Below, one piece after another: positions 47,502-58,276 of a DNA stretch of 64,000 nt; the stretch's first letter is position 1, and the number at the start of each line of letters is the position of its first letter. The DNA is taken from NCBI RefSeq assembly GCF_907164915.1, contig NC_061866.1, positions 40,488,320 through 40,552,319 on the forward strand, read 5' to 3'. The position numbers and the translations under genes were made by a program. The notes beneath the pieces were generated by a model, which had not been told where the DNA came from, ran no database searches, and was given only the letters and a program-made list of their open reading frames with translations. This DNA is from Impatiens glandulifera. Its lineage: Eukaryota; Streptophyta; Magnoliopsida; Ericales; Balsaminaceae.

Positions 47502-47640
47502 ATTTTTTGGAAAGAAAAAATGGGATAACGGAAACACACTTAATCAGAAGCAGAACTTACCGCCTGACGGGTTCAAACCCAGAAACTTAAGGTTAGTATC
47601 CACCTCTTAATACCGCTAGGATAAAAGAGTGAATAAGAAG
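47502..47640 (-). mobile_element. tRNA-derived SINE with a 9-bp target-site duplication
   Basis: On the minus strand, TCCTAGCGGTATTAAGAGG is A-box-like and GGGTTTGAACCCGTC B-box-like; a short T-rich end lies at the left. The perfect duplication GGTAAAATA flanks it (47493-47501 and 47641-47649). Copy 1 of the segmental duplication has no such insert, so the SINE landed after the duplication. Confidence 0.75.
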
Positions 47641-47919
47641 GGTAAAATATTAATTGTTACACAAGAGTCTCAAAATAATGGTAAAATGACAACTCAAATC
47701 CTATTGATTAATTTGTCCGGTCTAAATCTTTTAGATGGTAACTAACAACATATTGAAGTTTGCACGCTTTCCCATATAATTTAGTCCCCCTTATTTGCAT
47801 AACATTGATCATTTAAACGCATTTCACTTATTCTTCAATTATTCTTCAATGAATATTACTAAAGCCATGTCCTTCAAAATATATGGGCGAAAGTTGTAAC
47901 ATTTGGGTAGATTTGGGTA

Positions 47920-48655
47920 GAATTATAATTAAAATTGGCAATAAAATTCTTAGTAATGAAATTCTAATTTCAATTTCATAAGAATTGACATTAAAATTAT
48001 AATTCAATTTCTATGTTTGGAAAATATTAAATTATAATTCAATCCAAATTTTAATTTTGGAAAAAAAGAATATAGAAATAATTTTAATATATGTTATCTA
48101 TTTTATTAAAATATTGATTGACATAACCATTTAGGATAACTCAAGTATTAAAAAAAAATTTAACTTTGATTTTTATTAAAAAAAATATCGGTTAAACATG
48201 TTAACCCTATAGATTTAAAAAATAAAATGTATCGCTTCGACATTTTAACTTTCTAAATTTAAAAAATACCGGTTCATATTAACTCTTAAATTAATATATA
48301 TATATATATATATATATTAGTTCAAAATTTTATATTACTAAAAAAGACATTGGTTAGATATTTTAATATTCTAAATTAAAAAAAAAAATTATCAATTTAA
48401 AATTTTAATCGTGTTTTAAATGATAAAATAATAAGTTATTTTGTTTAAAAAACAAAAAAAAAATATTTAGAACTACAATTTTGTTTTAAAAAGAATGAAA
48501 TTGAAAACTATAAAATTACACTATATTGAATTTGATTGAAATTTTAATTCTAATTTCAATTTCAATTCTTAATATTAAAGAGTCGATCAAACTTAAGAAT
48601 TAGAATTTAATCTTCCAATTTTAATTTCAATATTAATTTCAGGCTTACCAAACAC
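47920..48655. mobile_element. AT-rich MITE-like insertion
   Basis: The block is absent from the equivalent place in copy 1 (near 44780). It is rich in AATTATAATT and TTTCAATTT motifs in both orientations and ends GGCTTACCAAACACTT, a typical MITE-like terminus. TGTAGATTT at the right and GGTAGATTT at the left may be the target duplication. A TA microsatellite lies inside (48292-48317). Confidence 0.5.
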
Positions 48656-49129
48656 TTGTAGATTTTTTATTTTCTACTTTATTTAAGAAATACCACTCTC
48701 TCGTTTCTTATTTAGTGCTCTATCACCAATATTATTCCTCTTTTGTTAATATTCGCATTGTTTTGAGAGTTCTTTTCAATATAATCTTTTAAAGACTAAG
48801 TTATTGTCACGAGGTCTTTATTCTGTCTTCGTCTCCAAATCCCCTCTTACGCACATTCGTCCACATACACATAAAACTTCAACATTCACGTCTATTTTTT
48901 AAAATGTTTTTCATTAGATAGTAATACATTATTAGTTTTCCTTATCAAATAACTGATTTTTTATTCATCTCAATTCATACAAAAACTATTTAACTCCAAC
49001 CCAGTGAGAATCATTGTTATTACATCATGAAAAAAAATCCTTACTTCTTAAATTATGATTTTAAAACCATAATAAAAAAAATCCATACCTTTTTTCTTCG
49101 TTTAACATCTATCTCCTTTCTTCAACATC

Positions 49130-49315
49130 TTAATTCAGATTTCATTTTGAATTAGAATAATTCGAATTCAAGATTTGACAATAAAAGAAAAAAGAAAATC
49201 GAATTCTGTTCAAATTTGAATTATTCGAAATTCGAACCGAATATCAAATTTGAATTCGGTTCGATTTTTGAATTGGCAAAAAAATTCGAAGAAACTGAAC
49301 CGATGAACACCCCTA
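49130..49315. mobile_element. hAT MITE end
   Basis: Read from the right, the terminus TAGGGGTGTTCATCGGTTCA is a classic plant hAT end. The interior repeats TTCGAATTC and ATTTGAATT in both orientations. The left terminus is not recognisable and was probably lost. It abuts the copia remnant. Confidence 0.6.
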
Positions 49316-49317
49316 GT

Positions 49318-52300
49318 TCTTAGTGGTATTGATCCTGAATATGATTCTTTGGTTGTCTTTGTAACAACACGAGTTGACCGGTGATCAGCATTGAAGGTCT
49401 CACAAAACATTTCTAAATCATTACCAACGTCTTGAACTCTCTCATTCTACCGTCTCAAATAGATCAACGAATATTGTTATCACAAAAAATAATCGCGGAT
49501 GGAATTCTAAAAGGCAATTTCAGGGCTTCTCATCTTCCTTCACGAACCTTCACCATTCCTTTTTTAATAGGCATGGATGAGCTAATGGACAAAAGATTAT
49601 TGAGCTTGGCGTTGATGGGCTAGGTGTTATTGGATTGAAAAGTAATAGGCCCAACAATGGTTATAATGAGCCCAACAAACAATTATATAAAGGAAAAAAT
49701 ATGTTTTCTGGAAATCGTCAAATTTCGGAAATCATAACAAAGAAAATAATCATCTTAAATGCAATACATGGGATAAAATTGGTCATATCTCTAATAATTA
49801 TCGTGGTCATATACAATGATGGCACCAACAACGATCATCTCTAACCCCACTTGGTATGTCATCGAGTGCATGAGATCATATTATTGATGATCTGTAAAAT
49901 CTTCAAACTCATTCCCCTTATCAAAGTAATAAAAAAATAATTATTGGTAATTGCGAGTCTTTGCCAATTTCTAATATTGATAACTCCAAGATTAATTCTA
50001 TGCCAAAACTACTACATCTACGAAATATTATGCATGTACCTCACATATTGAAAAATCTTTTAAGCATGGCTCGTTTTATGACCGATAATAACGTCTTAAT
50101 TGAAATGAATCCATCATATTGTTCGATAAAAGATCACACTACGAAGATAGAGGTACTTCGGGGCAAGCTTAAAGATGAACTATATTATCTTTCTATGCCA
50201 CCTAGAAATAAACAAGCTCTTATTGACACTCGGTCCTCAAAAATAATATGACATCATCGTTTGAGAATTTATCAGTTTCTATCCTATCATCTATTATTTC
50301 ACGTTTTATGTTACCTATAATTAGAAATAAAAATGTACCATTTTGTGAAGTTTGTCAATTAAGGAAAGCACATAAACTTTCTTTCAATGTCTCCTTGTCA
50401 CGAACTGATGCTCAACTTTACTTAATTCACTTTGATGTATGTGGTCAATCTCTGGTTTTTTCAAATTCTGATTGTCGCTACTTTGTACATTTTGTTGATG
50501 ACTTTAACCGCTTCACATTGGTTTATCCGATCTAAAAGAAATTTGATGTCTTAGTTACCTACTTACCTTTACTAAGTTCAAAGATTTGATAGAAAATCAG
50601 TTCAACAAGAATATTGAAATGCTTCAAAATGATTGGGGTGATGAATAACATAATTTTAAATCCTTAATCGGGCTCAATTAAATTCAACATCGTCTTTCTT
50701 GTCCATACACAAGTGAATAGAAGGATGTTGTTAAACAAAAAATGTGTCATCTAACTAAGACATATCGGGGTATTAATAACTCAATCCTATATGACATCTA
50801 AATATTGAAATATTGTTTGTCTCACTACTACTTATATCATCAACCGACTTTCTACATTCATTTTGGGCAATGAATCTTCATATGAATGTTTGTATAAACG
50901 AACACCTGATAATGCATTATTTAAGGTTATTGGGTGTGCAAGATATCCTCTAACGAGGCCATACAATCAACACAAATGAACTTTAAATCTATTCGGTTCA
51001 CGTTCATTGGCTATAGTCCCGATCACAAAGGATATCAGTGTCTACATATTCTCACTGGTTGTATTTATATTTCACGATATGTTACTTTCGATGAACAAAC
51101 ATTTTATTTTTTAACTATATCAAGCCAAATCACTCATCCATCTCAACCACCACCACCTCCATTAATATCATTCATAAATATACCCATCCCTACATATCAA
51201 ACAACTACCCATCATCTCTATTATCTACTTCTACTCCTCCCAAATCATCTTATCTAATTCACCACTTAATTAAACATCATCATCATTCCTCATCATATGA
51301 ATCCCCACCATCTTCAACTATCAATCATATATCTTCACCAAACAACTCACCCAACCCACCCAATCATATATGTGGACTCTCCACCGTCATTCATGATCTG
51401 AAATGATCTCTGCACTATATGATCACACGTGCTAAAACTAGTTCTCTTCATAATGCAAACCTTGCAACAATCTACATCTCTCCACCTATACGTTTTTCCG
51501 CTGCCAACTCAGATCCTTAATGGCATTTTATCATGATCAATGAGTTTAATGCTCTCATTCAAAACAAGATGCATCTCTTATTCCTCAATCCACTTAGAAT
51601 ATTGTGGGATGAAAATGGATTTTTAAAGTCAAACAAAAAACTGATGGTTCAATTCTATTGAACGTCATAAATCCCGATTAGTTGCAAAAGATTTTCATCA
51701 ACAAAAAGGTATTGACTTTCTAGACACTTTTATCCATGTTGTGAAACATATATACTACTATCTGGATTATCTTGTCTTTTGATGTCACTCATCAATGACC
51801 GATCCATCAACTTGACACCAACAATGCCTTTTTATATGGAACCCTTCATGAGAAAGTTTTATGTCTCAACCCCCTAATTTCATTCATCGAATTATTCAAA
51901 CAATGTGTGTAAACTTAATAAAACTCTATATAGTCTCAAACAAGCCCCCCTTGAATTGCATACAGCTTTGAAAATTGATTTTCTTTCTCTTGGTTTCATG
52001 AATCTAAAAACGATAGATCTTTATTCATGTATCACTCTCCCCATACTACATTATATTTTATTGTTTACATGTATGATATATTTTTTACTAGCAACTCCTC
52101 TTCTCATATTTCCTCAATCATCTCTAAACTCAACTACCTTTTTTCCATCAAAGATTTGAGACCACTACACTACTTTGTTCGTTTGAAGTTCATCTCTCTC
52201 TCTAATATTTTTCTCTCTCAATCCAAATATATCAAAGAAATTTTTTTCGAACCAACATAAGTGACTCAAAACCTCTCAATACTCCAATCTCCTTTGGGTC

Positions 52301-52685
52301 ATCATTATTTCTACATGATGGTGACATTATCTTTGATTCATTCCTCTATCGCAGCATTGTTGGAGCTCTACAATATTACACATACTCGACCAAACATTTT
52401 ATTTGTTGTCAATTGTGCTTGCCAATTTATGTAGTCACCTACTACTACTCATTGGACTGCTATAAAAATAATTCTTTGTTATCTTCGTCACATGTCTCAC
52501 CATTGATTTCTCATTCATCCATCGAGCTTTCTTCCTTTTTCGACTTCGATTGGGCTAGTTATCCTGACAACCATCGTTCTACAACGGGTTACTGCATATT
52601 TTTTTGGTAATAACATTATCTCGTGGAAATCTCTCAATATCCAATACTGCTGATACTGATGATCAAATTGTTTCAAACTGTTTTG
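49318..52685 (+). mobile_element. Ty1/copia retrotransposon remnant
   Basis: Copia polyprotein blocks occur in order with many stops: gag-like LSGIDPEYDSLVVFVTTRVD (49318 on), the segment before integrase (MHVPHILKNLLSMARFMTDN near 50035), the integrase zinc region and start (FCEVCQLRKAHKLSF, then YFVHFVDDFNRFTLVYPI, 50338-50535), reverse transcriptase (VCKLNKTLYSLKQAP near 51903) and RNase H (DWASYPDNHRSTTGYCIFFW near 52550). The order gag, integrase, reverse transcriptase, RNase H is diagnostic of copia. Neither LTR is visible, so both ends are lost. No frame is usable. Confidence 0.88.
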
Positions 52686-52902
52686 ATCATCATTCAATTC
52701 ATAAAAAGTTTTTCACCAACTGAACACTATTAATAATTAGATGACGCTCCATCTCTTTTTTCTACTTTCTACATCACAAATTGTTCAAAACATATTTTCG
52801 AAATGGATGCTCAACTTCTCAACACTAGGTTTGTAGAGGAACTTCATCTATAAGGTCATATACAACTAAAGAAGAGACTAAAAAATAAGAAGTGAAGAAA
52901 AG

Positions 52903-52984
52903 CGTGAGCGGCAGGATTCGAACCTGCGCGGGCAAAGCCCACATGATTTCTAGTCATGCCCGATAACCACTCCGGCACGCTCAC
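52903..52984 (-). tRNA. tRNA-Ser (anticodon AGA), second copy
   Basis: Identical over all 82 bases to 45641-45722, with the same cloverleaf, long variable arm, AGA anticodon and G discriminator. Its terminator is a T4 immediately downstream (plus 52898-52901), followed by T6 further on. Upstream on the minus strand is an AT-rich TATA-like stretch (AAATATACAT). It lies in copy 2 of the tandem duplication. It is very likely functional. Confidence 0.96.
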
Positions 52985-53389
52985 TTATGTATGTATATTT
53001 GAACCAAGAACTAACACTTTCTCACCATGTGTTGACTAGGATCGTCAATGCATGCTAGCATTACAATATAATATTGATCAAGCTGCCATGTATTATTATT
53101 ATTACATGCTTATTTTTTTAAAAGAAAACTTAAAGTGAATTCAAAATTTCTTTACAGCAAAGTATTGCAAACATTGTACACCAACTCATTGATTCTTATA
53201 TGGCCATAGACTCATAGGTTATGTACTATTCGGAAAATGCATGGACATAGACCTTATGAACATAGATTTTAGAAGTTCTCTTTGAGAGTTTGAACAAAGA
53301 AGATTGTACTCACTCTCGGGACAAAAAATGTAAAATTAAATCTGGATGATTAACTGAAGGGCAACAAATGAAAAATTTGAGTGTTAAAA

Positions 53390-53515
53390 GCTATTATAAA
53401 CTTACATCAAACTAACACAGTGATAAGAGTCGATTTAAAAGAACAAAATGTCTGAAAGTACTTTGAGTTGAATTGAGGATTATGATTTTAGAGTGTCATG
53501 CTAGTTCTCCTTAAT
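53390..53515 (+). mobile_element. Decayed SINE related to the one at 17863
   Basis: CACAGTGATAAGAGTCGA, then CTGAAAGTACTTTGAGTT and TAGAGTGTCATGCTAG match the 17863 SINE (CCCAGTGGTAAGAATCGA, CTGAAAGCGCTTTGAGTT, CGGAGTGTCATTTAG). ATGAAAAA occurs at both borders (about 53366 and 53514) as a possible short target duplication. Copy 1 of the segmental duplication lacks it. Confidence 0.6.
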
Positions 53516-54171
53516 GAAAAAAATCTTTTATGAACTTGTGGGTAATACGGGTTTAATTGGGGGAGTTTGGAACTCAAGTATACTATTCAAATTAAGTTTT
53601 CTTATATGTATGGTTTTTGCTACATGGTGTAATCAATATGTATTTTCTTTTGCTAAGAACCAACATGTATTTAATCTAACAATTATGTGTTCCTTTATGA
53701 TTATTGGTGGAGGAAGATACTATACATCATTGTGTATGTATGGTACATGTTTAGGATATGTGTGGAAGTTGGCATTGTCTAATTCATTCTATGAAATGAT
53801 CTCACCAACATTACTCTTGTTTTTTTTTTTTAATTTGGGTTAACTCAAGGCTATTTTGCTTAAATTGGATTATTTGAAATAATCTTGTTTTATGTGAAAA
53901 TGAATTATTTGAGTAAAATGATCAAAATATTTTTATTATTTGATATTAATTATATAAAAAAATATATATAAGTGTATGTTGAAATATTTTGATTCAATTA
54001 CATGTAAAATTATGGAGATTGTTACCAACTTTAGAGGTTCATATGAGTTTTGAGGTATAGTGTATGAATTGAGTTGTTGATGAATTTTCTTTTTATCATC
54101 ACTTGGGACTTGATGATAATTTATGAAAAATAATTACGAATTTTAAAATTTTGTTGTGATTTTTGCGAAAA

Positions 54172-56800
54172 ATCGCACTGCCAAAAGCAAATATTTAGAC
54201 CAAGCACTCGTTAGTATTATTTAGATTTGGACAATGTGCCTAAACAATCATATTCGACTTGGGTGATTCGTGTCAATCTTTCAAATGTGTCGTATCGTGT
54301 AGAAACTTATTTTCATCCATGTCGTATTGTGCCTTGACCTGTTTAAAATATCATGATCTACGGTTCATTAACGTCGTGATAACTTTTGTCAATAAATTTA
54401 TTTGTTTCGTGATAACTCATACTCAAATTTGTATGTCATGTTGTTTCGATTAGAGCTGATTATCGTATCGGTCCAATCGTGTTGTGTCAGATTGAGGCCC
54501 ATTTTCATGTGTGGTATTACTTGTCTTGACCCACAAAATATTATGACCCACATATCCATTAATGTCTTGTTATCTTGTGTCATCGAGTTCAATTGTATTA
54601 ACTCGTGTTCATTCATTTTTATATTATTATTATATATATTAAAAACATATAATTTTACTATTTATTTATTTATTTAATTTATCTCCAAGTATATGTACCC
54701 ATATATATATGGAAGAGTTTCCTATCATAGAGAATCTTAAAATTGCATTGAAGTATAACATATTGGCCAAATAGTATCCAAATGGCACACTTCCATTTGC
54801 ATATAAAAGTTAAAAGTTACATGCACAACTCATATTAGCACATTAATAACCATCTTTGTTGTATAATTCCTAGGAATAAGAAAGTGGTATAGCATAATAT
54901 AAACTAGTGGATGTAGACACTTATTTTTCACTCTCTAATTTTATAGTTTCTCTTCTTAATAAATTATTAGCCTATTATCATTCCATATTCATATTCGTGT
55001 TAGACTTTTAAATGTGTCGTCTCGTGTAAAAATTCATTTTCATCTGTATTGTATCGCGCTTTGATCCATTTAAAATATCACGATCTAAGGATCCATTCGT
55101 GTCGTGTCGTGTCATGTCGGATTTAGGCATGTTTTATTGTTTGTCATTCTGTGCCCTAACCCACTCTAAATCTCTTGTTATCTTGCGTAATCATGTTCAA
55201 TTGTGTTACCTCTTATTCAAAAAATAGTTTAGAGCCTTTAAATGTAATTAAACATTTAAAATCAAAATATTGAAAACAAACAGGTCTACGTTGAACAGGT
55301 GTAAAATAATCTTTAAGAATATGAACTTATTAACCATAATTTATATTCGTATATACTAAACTCCGACAAAAAGTTCCACTAAAAGAGAAATCCACAATTT
55401 CGACGTGCCTATTGTGATCTATAGTTTTCATTTTCCCTATGCCAACCTCATTTTGTAGGAAAAGTTCTATCCATTTTCAGAATTTTACTTTGCATTCCAT
55501 CAATATTGGGGCATTGGCCAAAATCATGACAATTGTGAAAATCGCACCACCAAAACCAAATATTTGGACCAAGCACTCGTTAATATTATTTAGAATGGAC
55601 AACGTGCCTATTCAATCGTATTCGACTTGGGTGATTCGTTTCAATCTTTCAAATGTGTCATGTCGTGTAGATACTTATTTTCATCTGTGTCGTATTGTGC
55701 CTTGACCCGTTTAAAATATCATGATCTACGGTTCATTCGTGTCGTTCTAACTCATTTCAACAAGTTTATTTGTTTCGTGCTAACTCATGCTCAAATTTGT
55801 ATGTCGTGTTGTTTCAACTAGAGATGATTATCGTATTGGTCCAATCGTGTCGTGTCGGATCAAGGCCCATTTTCATGTGTGTTATTATTTGTCTTGACCC
55901 ACTCAAAATATTATGACCCACATATCCATTAATGTCTTGTTATCTTGTGTCATCGAGTTCAATTGTGTTAATTCGTGTTCATTCAATTTTATATTATTAT
56001 TATATATATTAAATACATATAATTTTACTATTTATTTATTTAATTTATCTCCATGTATATGTACCCATATATATATCCAAGAGTTTTTTATCAAAGAAAA
56101 TCCTAAAATTGTATTGAAGTATAACATATCAGTTAAATAGTATCCAAATATAACACTTCCATATGCATATAAAAGTTGAAAGCTAAATGGACTATTCATA
56201 ATAGCACATTCATAACCATATTTGGGGCATAACTCCTAGGAATAGGAAAGTGGTGTAGCAGAATATGAATTGGTGGGGGTAGACACTCATTTTTCACTTT
56301 TCAATTTTATAGTTTCTCTTATTTATAAATTCCGAACCTATTATCATTCTGAATTAATATTCATGTTAGACTTTTAAATATGTCGTGTCGTGTCGAAACT
56401 CATTCTCATTTGTGTTGTATCGTGCTTTGACCCATTTAAAATATCATGATATACGAATTCATTCGTGTCAAGCTAACTCGTGTTAATATGTATATTCGTG
56501 TTGTGTTAACTCGTGCTCAAATTAGTGTGTCGAGTTATATCAACTAGAGTTATTCCTCGTCTCAGCTCAATCGTGTCATCTCAGATTAAGGCATATTTTC
56601 ATGTGTGTCATTCCGGGTCTTTATCCTCTTAAAATATTATATAATCCACGTGTTCATTAATTTCTTGTTTTCTTGCATAATCAGATTCAATTTTGTTAAC
56701 TTTTATAATTTTGGTAATTAATATTTATATTATTATTATTATATATATTTAATATATATAATTTTACTATTTATTTATTTATTAGATTTTACATTGAAGG
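54172..56800. repeat. Two tandem units of about 1.36 kb rich in CGTGTCGT
   Basis: Landmarks recur 1,362-1,370 bases apart: ATTCGACTTGGGTGATTCGT (54250 and 55619), AGGCCCATTTTCATGTGTG (54494 and 55864), TTAGACTTTTAAATRTGTCG (55000 and 56366). Each unit holds two diverged modules with TCGTGTCGTGT-type motifs. The block interrupts copy 2 of the segmental duplication, so it behaves as an inserted element. Short frames across it (for example at 54259 and 55627) are similar only because the DNA is duplicated. Confidence 0.65.
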
Positions 56801-56894
56801 ACTAGTTTGATTCAGTTTATTCGTTCCAATTTGTTAAATGTTTAGATGTGTTTGATAATGTTCAATTTATTTTAATTACTAATGTTGTTCCAAA

Positions 56895-58080
56895 CAAGAC
56901 TTTAATCTTCCCCCTAAGAACCCACATCTAATTTGAAGAGCCGAGAGCGTGTGGTAGGTGAATGAGGAGTGCATTTTTATTCTTTTTGGATCATCACCGA
57001 TTAAAACAATTCAAAATGGGAAAAGTATGCAAAAAGATCCCCTAACTTTACTTATATATTCAAAACAAATCCTTTAACTTTACAAATATTAAATTAAGTT
57101 AAGGTATGATCAAAATTCTTACACATATATAGTTAAAATTATATATTTTTTAAATAAGTTGTAAATACCACCGATAATAATATAAAACGTTTTAAATATA
57201 AAAATAAAGTTAGTGGTGAAAAAATTACCCGCTACGAAAATCGTTCTAAACTTCGCTCTCTCGCCTGCACTTTAGTTTAACTCAAGGGCGGATTTATGTG
57301 AGCTTACCCCGAAAAAAATAATATAATTTTTACGGTAAAAATGAAACATTACCCAATATTTTTTTAAAAATTTAAATTTAATACACGATTTTTTATTTAC
57401 TTTGAAAAAAAAAATTACATATATTCACCACTCTCGTTTTATTCACAATTTTTTTATAATTTTTAAGTCCGCCTCAAATTTTTTTTCAAGTCCACCCAAC
57501 TCGAATTTTCAAATCCATTCCTGTTCTAACTTAAAAACTATACTTATGTTTTTTTATAATAAATTTAATTTTGTAATTAAATTTAATTTTTAACATTTGT
57601 TGCTCTTTAAAAATGTTAAATTTTTAAATATAATATTATATTTTATAATATTTTTATTAATTTATAATTTTGTACTTAATTGATTTTTTTTTGTAAGTAA
57701 TGTGTATTTTCAATATCAACGGTATAATATCGAAATCAAAGTATATCAAACGATAAATATATACATTTTTCTATACCGATTTTTTTTTTATAAATTTAGG
57801 TATAATCTACCAACCCACCTCTAAATATCTCAAGTTTAGTTATTATCTTCCATTTTAATTAAATATATTTACAAAAGATTAGATTAATATGAATATGTAA
57901 AATATATAAGGGCACATATAAACCTTTAGTTAAAGTTTAGGGAGTGTTATTAAACATTCCATTCCAAAAAGTGTTCTTTCTGGTAATAATTATTCTACTG
58001 ATCTTCCCCGACATTCTTCTCTCTTTCCCAAAAGCACACCTGCACTTTTAACAGAGTGGGAATGGCCCCAATTTGTCAGA
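56895..58080. other. Intergenic DNA upstream of the bHLH gene
   Basis: AT-rich, no gene. Around 57285-57490, GGGCGGATTTATGTG and AAGTCCGCC form a weak inverted pair of a possible small DNA element, too uncertain to annotate separately. Confidence 0.45.
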
Positions 58081-58276
58081 GCAAAACCGAGCATGAAATG
58101 ATCTGAAGAAGAAGAGAAAGAGAAAGAGAATCCACCGGTTGATACTTTTTATCCAAACCCACCAATCTGTTTTCTTCTTTTCCGTCATTTCTCTCTCGAT
58201 TATTCAATCTTCATAGAACCCTGAGCTGTTCTATCTTCTTTACTCCCAAAACCCAACTGTATTTCCCCATCTCGCC

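Larger units (their letters stand above)
47071..56890. repeat. Tandem segmental duplication, copy 2, expanded by insertions
   Basis: It follows copy 1 head to tail. Relative to copy 1 it has gained a SINE (47502-47640), an AT-rich MITE (about 47920-48655), a copia/MITE block (about 49110-52690), a SINE (about 53390-53515) and a CGTGTCGT-repeat block (about 54172-56800). Together these take it from 3 to 9.8 kb. Homology to copy 1 resumes after each, for example AATTCATAAA..GTTTTTCACCA near 52696 and AGTTTATTCGTT near 56815. Confidence 0.75.

Noticed and set aside
46213..53843. Similar hydrophobic frames at 46213-46428 and 53514-53843 as a duplicated small gene
   Set aside because: The similarity (LFKLSFLICMVF..TWCNQY) follows from the DNA duplication. 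The frame is broken at different places in each copy, and the flanks are equally conserved.
54259..55821. Paired cysteine-rich frames as a secreted peptide family
   Set aside because: They lie in the 1.36-kb tandem block. Conservation extends equally outside the frames, no signal peptide is convincing, and stops interrupt the neighbouring modules.
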